A stretch of DNA of 7,513 nt, taken from JACCUZ01 sp038246575 (GTDB lineage Bacteria > Actinomycetota > Actinomycetes > JACCUZ01). Location: positions 1 to 7,513 of the forward strand of contig JBBRVU010000195.1 in the NCBI GenBank assembly GCA_038246575.1, in the 5' to 3' direction. A model generated the notes under the pieces. It was not told the origin of the DNA and ran no database searches. It worked only from the letters and a program-made list of their open reading frames with translations. The translations under genes and the position numbers were made by a program. The first letter of the stretch is position 1, and each line of letters starts with the position of its first letter. This document shows, piece after piece, positions 1 to 7,513 of the stretch.

Positions 1-34
1 CCCCCGGCCCCCGCGCCCCCCCCCCCCGCGGGGG
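1..34. repeat. C/G homopolymer-like low-complexity tract
   Basis: The window opens with almost pure C and G, including an uninterrupted run of 12 C (16-27) that leads into a perfect 12-base palindrome, five C, GC, five G (23-34). No A or T occurs in these 34 bases. One forward frame through here is open but gives only Pro/Ala/Gly-rich low-complexity sequence, which I do not call a gene. It may be true intergenic sequence, or a hard-to-read region at a contig end where the homopolymer length is unreliable. Confidence 0.6.
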
Positions 35-145
35 CGCAGGGCGACGCGTCGGCCCAGCACGGCGCCTTGACCGCGGGGGTATGCGGACCGGCCCCTGCAC
101 AGCATGCTCCGCCAGAGCCCTCGCCGACAAGCATTACGCTGGTCC

Positions 146-176
146 AGCCCGGCCCGCAGCCTCGCGGTTCCGGGCT
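146..176 (+). promoter_or_regulatory. Nested hairpin in the mfd leader
   Basis: A 7-bp perfect outer stem (AGCCCGG at 146-152 with CCGGGCT at 170-176) encloses a 4-bp inner stem (CCGC 154-157 with GCGG 164-167) and a 6-nt loop, with a small internal bulge. It ends 23 bases before the mfd ribosome binding site. No T-run follows, so it could be an actinomycete-style terminator of an upstream gene or a structured mRNA leader. The pairing is seen directly; the function is inference, and chance stems are common at this GC content. Confidence 0.35.
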
Positions 177-199
177 GAGGTGCTGCCCGCGACCAGTTC

Positions 200-203
200 G
201 GAG
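200..203 (+). promoter_or_regulatory. Ribosome binding site of mfd
   Basis: GGAG lies five bases before the GTG at 209. Together with an in-frame TGA at 176-178, after which GTG 209 is the first possible start codon, it fixes the start of mfd. Confidence 0.75.
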
Positions 204-208
204 CGTCC

Positions 209-3777
<3,569 letters not shown>

Positions 3778-3781
<4 letters not shown>

Positions 3782-4401
3782 CCAACGTCCGCCGCATCGT
3801 CCTGCGGCTCGTCGCGACAGTCGTCGCGATCGTCGCCGTCGCGGGTTGCGGGGTGGACCGCCTCGGGGCTGCCGCCGTCGTCGACGGCCACAAGATCAGC
3901 ATCGACCAGCTGCAGGACCTCACTCGCGAGTTCACCACCGCAGTCCCCGGCCAGGAGTCCGGTCAGGCACAGGCCGCCATCCTCCAGCAGCTCATCCTGC
4001 GCCGGGTGCTGGCGGCTCAGGCCCGCGATGCCGGGGTGCGCGTCAGCGACGGTCGCGTCGCGTCCCAGCTCTCCGGGCTGATCACGCGCCTCGGTGGCCG
4101 CAAGCAGCTGGCTGCGGCGCTGGCCCAGCAGGGACAGGTGGTGGCGCCGTCGCAGTTCTCCGACTGGCTTCGCGGCCAGCTGTTGTTCCAGCGGATCGCC
4201 CGCAAGCTCGGGGGCGGCACCGGTGCACCCAGCCAGGAGGCGTTGGCGGAGGCGGACGCACAGCTGCGGGGGTATTCGCGGCGGGCGCAGATCGAGGTCA
4301 ACCCCCGCTACGGCAGCTGGAACGCCCGGTCAGGCGTCACGCCGCTGGTCGGAGGCGGCCTGTCCACGACCGTCGACCAGCTGTCCACCGCGGGGAACTG
4401 A
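3778..4401 (+). CDS. SurA-N domain lipoprotein lacking a PPIase domain
   Basis: This is a 207-residue exported lipoprotein, probably an envelope chaperone or protein-folding helper. Arg residues at 5, 6 and 10 and a hydrophobic stretch (11-22) lead to the lipobox V21-A22-G23-C24, so lipid attachment at C24 is predicted. From about 31 a SurA/PrsA/trigger-factor-like N-terminal region begins (AAVVDGHKISIDQLQDL), followed by helices typical of this fold (QAAILQQLILRRVLAAQA). The parvulin domain that would normally follow is absent. Only about 30 residues separate the helical core from the C-terminal IEVNPRYGSW (172-181), a tail I recall from actinomycete proteins of this type. The ATG overlaps the mfd stop in ATGA, with GGAGA (3769-3773) four bases upstream, so start and coupling are well supported. 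Similar lipoproteins sit next to mfd and mazG in other actinomycetes. Substrates are unknown; without the catalytic domain, isomerase activity is not expected. Confidence 0.85.
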
Positions 4402-4411
4402 CCTGACCGGC

Positions 4412-5383
4412 GTGCCCCGCGGCCGGGTGGTCCTGATGCCTACCTCGCCACGGGTCGCCCCCGGGCTCCTCGCCGGCCCGGCCTGGTCGGCCCTGCGGTC
4501 GGCCGGCCGGGTGTTGTCCGCGGAAATGAACCCGCTCCTGCCGTACCTGGAGGCCGAGGGGATCGCGGTCGGTGTGGCAGACCCCTCCGACGCGCGCGCC
4601 CTGGCGCAGCGGCTGCGGGACTCGGCGGGCGCCGACGGGCTGGTCGTCTGGCTGGTGGGCCCCGACGGAGACGCCGCACTCGGCCGCGCTCTCGGCGATC
4701 TTGCCCAGTACGGCGCGGACGCTGGTGGACCGGAGATCGAGGTTCTTCCCGGTTCCTACGACCTGCCCGGGGCCCGGCTGCTCGACCTGGTCGCGACGAT
4801 GGACCGGCTGCGCTCACCCGGCGGCTGCCCGTGGGACGCCCAGCAGACGCACACGTCGCTGACGACGTACCTGCTCGAGGAGACCTACGAGGTCCTGGAG
4901 GCGATCGAGACCGGTGACCGGGACCATCTGCGGGAGGAGCTGGGCGACCTGCTGCTGCAGGTGATGTTCCACTCGAGGATCGCCGAAGAGGACGTCGATG
5001 ACGCCTGGTCCGTCGACGACGTCGCCGTCGACATCGTCGACAAGCTGGTCCGCCGGCACCCCCACGTGTTCGGACCGGACGCTGCGGTCACGACGGCGGA
5101 GGCGGTGGAGGCCGACTGGCACACGGCCAAAGCCGCCGAGAAGGGGCGGACGTCGGCCGTCGACGGAGTCCCGCTGGCGCTGCCGGCGCTGTCACTGGCG
5201 GCCAAGCTGCTGCACCGGGCCGAGTCGCACGGAGTCAGCGCCGAGATCGGCGACGACGACGGCGTGGGCTCGGCGCTCATGCGGCTGGTGGCGACCGCTC
5301 GGGCCGACGGTTTGGACCCCGAGGCGGAGCTGCGATCCGCGGCTCGCCGTTACGCCGAACGGGTTAGGGCCGCCGGGGCCTGA
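4412..5383 (+). CDS. mazG: MazG nucleoside triphosphate pyrophosphohydrolase
   Basis: MazG hydrolyses (d)NTPs to the monophosphate and pyrophosphate, clearing aberrant nucleotides. From the GTG at 4412 it has 323 residues. The catalytic MazG domain begins with GGCPWDAQQTH (137-147) and carries the metal-binding EETYE (156-160) and EELGD (175-179) motifs, then the conserved HPHVF and W...K..EKGR segments. Residues 1-125 contain strand-like pieces (RGRVVLMPTSPRVAPG, GLVVWLVGPDGDAAL) that may be a worn-down tetrapyrrole-methylase-like domain, as fused to MazG in Firmicutes; this is inference. The second MazG domain of the E. coli enzyme survives only as flanks (DGVPLALPAL from 251; LDPEAELRSAARRYAERV from 301), without its acidic motifs. 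The start is uncertain. GTG 4412 keeps the first strand whole, but its GGGGA lies 15 bases away; ATG 4436 has a GGGTGG nearby and would give 315 residues. The gene follows the lipoprotein stop by 10 bases, in the same unit. Confidence 0.93.
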   Translation: MPRGRVVLMPTSPRVAPGLLAGPAWSALRSAGRVLSAEMNPLLPYLEAEGIAVGVADPSDARALAQRLRDSAGADGLVVWLVGPDGDAALGRALGDLAQYGADAGGPEIEVLPGSYDLPGARLLDLVATMDRLRSPGGCPWDAQQTHTSLTTYLLEETYEVLEAIETGDRDHLREELGDLLLQVMFHSRIAEEDVDDAWSVDDVAVDIVDKLVRRHPHVFGPDAAVTTAEAVEADWHTAKAAEKGRTSAVDGVPLALPALSLAAKLLHRAESHGVSAEIGDDDGVGSALMRLVATARADGLDPEAELRSAARRYAERVRAAGA

Positions 5384-5395
5384 CTACCAGGCCCC
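5375..5395 (+). terminator. Terminator-like hairpin spanning the mazG stop
   Basis: GGGGCCTG (5375-5382) pairs perfectly with CAGGCCCC (5388-5395) around a 5-nt loop, and the TGA stop of mazG (5381-5383) lies in the upstream arm and loop. No T-run follows. Actinomycete terminators often lack one, so this probably ends the mfd-lipoprotein-mazG transcript or protects its 3' end. The pairing is direct observation; termination is inference. Confidence 0.55.
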
Positions 5396-5403
5396 ACGAA
5401 GAG

Positions 5404-5433
5404 TTCACCCTGCATCCAGGCACCGATTACATT
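5404..5433 (+). promoter_or_regulatory. Candidate promoter of the vWA-like gene
   Basis: TTCACC (5404-5409) and TACATT (5428-5433) each match four of six bases of the housekeeping -35 (TTGACA) and -10 (TATAAT) consensus, with 18-bp spacing. The -10 keeps the TAnnnT pattern. They lie in the most AT-rich patch of the window (about 5421-5443), just after the hairpin that closes mazG. Transcription would start near 5440, giving a leader of about 25 nt. Confidence 0.4.
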
Positions 5434-5456
5434 GAATCCTTATCGGAGACGAGTCT

Positions 5457-5462
5457 GGGGGA
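5457..5462 (+). promoter_or_regulatory. Ribosome binding site of the vWA-like gene
   Basis: GGGGGA stands two bases before the GTG at 5465, and its first four G are four bases upstream, so it is close but usable. A second, more distant GGAG is at 5445-5448. The site supports GTG 5465, whose product begins with a proper export signal, over in-frame ATGs at 5498 and 5528, which would destroy that signal. Confidence 0.55.
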
Positions 5463-5464
5463 CT

Positions 5465-7513
5465 GTGAACTCAGCCCGACGGCTGGCGACGCGCCTGATG
5501 GTCGGCGCGTCGGTGTCGGCTGCCGTCATGCTAGCGCCCTCCCCAGCTCAATCGGCCTCGTGCGATGGGCTCGAGGGCCTGGTCGCCATCTCCGGCAGCC
5601 GGACCGAGGCACTGGTGGCACTGCCGGCCGCCCTGGCCGGGCAGGTCGTGGGGCCGGCCTCGGTGTCGGTCCAGCAGGGCGGTCTGCGGGTTCCTGTCCT
5701 GGCCTTCGAGCGGACCGATGCTGCGCTCGTCGACGTGGCCGTGGTGATCGACACCTCGCGACAGGCAGCGGGGTCGCACCGGGCCAGCGCACGAGCGGCC
5801 CGTGCACTGCTGGAGGGGTTGCCGGCGGAGGCCAGCGCCACAGTGGTGACATCTGGCCGGGCCGCCGAGCTCGCTCATCCCTTCCGTCGCGGACCGCAGT
5901 CGGCGCTCGCTGCCCTGTCTCAGCTCGACAGAGGCGGGAAGTCGGCACTGCGGGATGCGGTCTCGCTCGGTCTCCAGCAGTTTCCGGCCAATCCGGCACG
6001 GCAGCAGGACATCGTGGTGGTCGCATCCGGCCCGGACCAGACCAGCGCCGTCACGTGGAAGCGGCTGTCCACGCTGCTCGATCGCCGGGGGGTCTCGCTG
6101 AACGTCCTCGACCTCTCGTCGACGGCGTCGCTGCCTGGTGGACGTGATCGGTGCCCACCGGCAGGGCTGCCGGCCGATCCGGTTGCCGCAGGAGCCTCGG
6201 CCGCGGCCTCGATCCTTGACCGCCGTCGTCTGATCCTTCCGGCGACAGATGCGGTGGAGCCGCTCGTCGTCACCGTCTCGCAGGGCGGAGTGTCCGCGTC
6301 GGCGACGCTGGCCAGGCGTGGCGACACGGCCGTAGCCGGAGTCAAGTTCGGCCGGACACCGACGGTTGGTGCCGGCCCGGAGGCACTGCTGTTGGCCCTG
6401 GTCGGTGGCCTCCTCGTCCTCGGCGCCGCGACCAGCATCGTGCTGCTCCGGACGTCCCAGGGTGGTGCTGTCCGCGCCGCGACAGCCGAGGTGAGTCGCG
6501 CCACGCGCGCCCGGTTCGGTGAAGGGTCTGTGCCTGATCAGGCGCGCCGCGTGCCACGAGCGGAAGGCCGACGGCGGCTCGACGATGCCTGGGTCAATCT
6601 GAATGCGGCTATCTCCTCGACGCTGGATTCCCGGGGTCTGGCCGAGCTGGAGGCGCGGGCCGAGGCCGCGCAACGGGTGATTGCCACGAGCCGCGAGGCC
6701 TCGCTGCGCGAACGGATGGCATCGCGCGACCGTGCACTCATGCGCCGCGAGCACACGGTGCGACGAGCACAGGAGCAGATGGCGATCGAGCGCGCGCGTG
6801 AGGCCCGGTTGGCGCTGGCCGAGGCACTGGACGCTCCCGCTCTGCAGGGCCCGGCTCTCTCGGAGGACGTGTCCTCGGCCGAGGACGCGAGGTTCATCGC
6901 AGCCGCGAGCCGCCGGTTCGAGGCGGAACGCGCCGCCGCCGAGGCCATGCTGATCGCCCGGCAGGAGGAGGAGGCGGCCGCCCTGGCCGTCGAAGCGCGC
7001 CAGGCGACCGAGGCGGCCATCGCGGAGGCCGAGGAGCGAGCCAGGCAGCGCCGCCATCAGCCAGAGCCGGTCGCACCGGCGGTTGTGGCCGAGCAGGCTC
7101 TCCGCGGAGAGCCTGCAGACTCCGGCGCCACCGGTGGCCCCGACCAGGTCGTCGTGGCAGAGGACCCTGCCGCCGCTGCGGAGGTCTTGCTCCCGGTCCC
7201 GGATGCCGCGACGGCGCCGGAGCTCGAGGTGGAGCCGGAGGTCGCGGCGGAGCTCGAGGTGGAGCCGGAGCTGGAGGTGGAGCCGGAGGTCGCGGCGGAG
7301 CCGGAGGTCGCGGCGGAGCTCGAGGTGGAGCCGGAGCTGGAGGTGGAGCCGGAGGTCGCGGCGGAGCCGGAGGTGGAGGTGGAGCCGGAGGTCGCGGCGG
7401 AGCTAGAGGTGGAGCCTGAGGTTGCGGCGGAGCTCGAGACGGACCCGGAGCTCGAGAGGGACTACGTCGACCTGGGGTCCACGCGCGACCGTTCGCTGGT
7501 GCGGGGTGCCATC
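5465..7513 (+). CDS. Exported vWA-like / coiled-coil / acidic-repeat membrane protein (3' end missing)
   Basis: I do not recognise a named family. The frame is open for 683 codons to the window edge. Visible parts in order: signal peptide or anchor (R5, R6, R10, then a hydrophobic stretch 11-24, possible cleavage after A28 or A31); a von Willebrand factor A-like domain (about 90-215) with strand VDVAVVIDTS (D96-T97-S98), GGKSALRDAV (157-166) and strand IVVVASGPD (183-191); a short beta-rich region to about 290; one transmembrane helix (307-328); a basic linker; two Ala/Glu/Arg coiled-coil segments (393-455 and 475-532) split by a Pro-containing linker; then an acidic repeat zone (585-664) alternating Glu with Pro, Val, Leu or Ala-Ala. 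The metal site is degraded: DTSRQ replaces DxSxS, Ser160 stands where Thr is usual, and ASG replaces SDG. Only two Cys occur (C33, C230), both outside the cell in the predicted topology (vWA out, coiled coil in). Function is unknown; sensing, scaffolding or adhesion are possible. Confidence 0.85.
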   Translation, partial: MNSARRLATRLMVGASVSAAVMLAPSPAQSASCDGLEGLVAISGSRTEALVALPAALAGQVVGPASVSVQQGGLRVPVLAFERTDAALVDVAVVIDTSRQAAGSHRASARAARALLEGLPAEASATVVTSGRAAELAHPFRRGPQSALAALSQLDRGGKSALRDAVSLGLQQFPANPARQQDIVVVASGPDQTSAVTWKRLSTLLDRRGVSLNVLDLSSTASLPGGRDRCPPAGLPADPVAAGASAAASILDRRRLILPATDAVEPLVVTVSQGGVSASATLARRGDTAVAGVKFGRTPTVGAGPEALLLALVGGLLVLGAATSIVLLRTSQGGAVRAATAEVSRATRARFGEGSVPDQARRVPRAEGRRRLDDAWVNLNAAISSTLDSRGLAELEARAEAAQRVIATSREASLRERMASRDRALMRREHTVRRAQEQMAIERAREARLALAEALDAPALQGPALSEDVSSAEDARFIAAASRRFEAERAAAEAMLIARQEEEAAALAVEARQATEAAIAEAEERARQRRHQPEPVAPAVVAEQALRGEPADSGATGGPDQVVVAEDPAAAAEVLLPVPDAATAPELEVEPEVAAELEVEPELEVEPEVAAEPEVAAELEVEPELEVEPEVAAEPEVEVEPEVAAELEVEPEVAAELETDPELERDYVDLGSTRDRSLVRGAI
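7217..7440 (+). repeat. Acidic in-frame repeat array with a 66-bp tandem duplication
   Basis: The array codes for residues 585-658 of the vWA-like protein. Its core is a 66-bp (22-codon) unit present twice in tandem: 7231-7296 and 7297-7362. The match continues into the next 12 bases, so 7231-7308 and 7297-7374 are identical over 78 bp. A third partial copy starts at 7381 with two mismatches in 40 bases. The unit begins EPEVAAELEVEP and is itself made of smaller EPEV, AAEL and ELEV blocks. Every change is a multiple of three, so the frame is kept. The flanking units are more diverged, which suggests the perfect pair is the most recent duplication. Confidence 0.9.

Larger units (their letters stand above)
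35..208. other. Upstream region of mfd, no supported gene
   Basis: No convincing coding sequence is seen. One forward frame is open from the left edge to a TGA at 210-212, which would overlap the mfd GTG by four bases. Its translation (Arg/Ala/Pro-rich, several Cys) resembles no protein I know, and its 5' part reads the C/G tract. In many actinomycetes the pth gene lies upstream of mfd, but no Pth C-terminus can be read here. A TTGACC at 67-72 resembles a -35 box, but no -10 box lies at a suitable distance, so no promoter is called. The hairpin and ribosome binding site are listed separately. Confidence 0.4.

Noticed and set aside
67..105. Possible mfd promoter using TTGACC at 67-72
   Set aside because: The nearest -10-like sequences are at the wrong spacing (TATGCG about 7 bases, CAGCAT about 27 bases away).
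5465..5563. vWA-like protein as a lipoprotein through C33
   Set aside because: The residues before C33 are S30-A31-S32, lacking the Leu or Val at -3 and the Gly or Ala at -1 expected of a lipobox.
5531..7057. A 508-codon open frame antisense to the vWA-like gene
   Set aside because: Its composition (Arg/Gln/His/Gly-rich) shows no domain. The + strand frame has a signal peptide, vWA-like motifs and a transmembrane helix with matching codon use.
7083..7406. Ser/Arg/Trp repeat frame across the acidic array
   Set aside because: It is the out-of-frame reading of the GAG/GTG/CCG repeat. The Glu-Pro/Glu-Val frame continues an otherwise well-supported protein.

Overview
This is a very GC-rich window with short intergenic gaps, frequent GTG starts and 4-bp stop/start overlaps, all on the + strand. 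The gene order (mfd, then a SurA-N-type lipoprotein, then a single-domain MazG) and the protein styles point to an actinomycete (Actinomycetota). I cannot name a genus from the sequence alone.

Layout. Positions 1-208 hold no gene I can support: an extreme C/G tract (1-34), a nested hairpin (146-176) and the ribosome binding site of mfd. Positions 209-3781 encode Mfd, the transcription-repair coupling factor, complete at 1190 residues. Its stop overlaps the start of a small secreted lipoprotein (3778-4401) that has a SurA/trigger-factor-like N-terminal chaperone domain but no peptidyl-prolyl isomerase domain. After about 10 bases comes MazG (4412-5383), a nucleoside triphosphate pyrophosphohydrolase with one intact catalytic domain. 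A strong hairpin that contains the mazG stop codon (5375-5395) closes this three-gene unit. A short AT-richer gap carries a plausible promoter (5404-5433) and a G-rich ribosome binding site. It leads into a long open frame from GTG 5465 that runs off the right edge (683 codons seen, no stop).

The last gene is the least ordinary part. It encodes an exported N-terminus, a von Willebrand factor A-like domain with a degraded metal site, one transmembrane helix, two charged coiled-coil segments, and an acidic Glu-Pro/Glu-Val repeat array. The array is built partly from a perfect 66-bp tandem duplication. I do not recognise it as a named family.

How they fit together. Mfd (repair of stalled transcription complexes) and MazG (clearing of non-canonical or damaged NTPs) share a nucleic-acid-quality theme and are often neighbours in actinomycetes. 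The lipoprotein between them is probably co-translated with Mfd for reasons of genome history rather than shared function. The vWA-like protein appears to be a separate transcription unit. Its envelope-spanning architecture suggests a sensing, scaffold or adhesion role, which is inference only.
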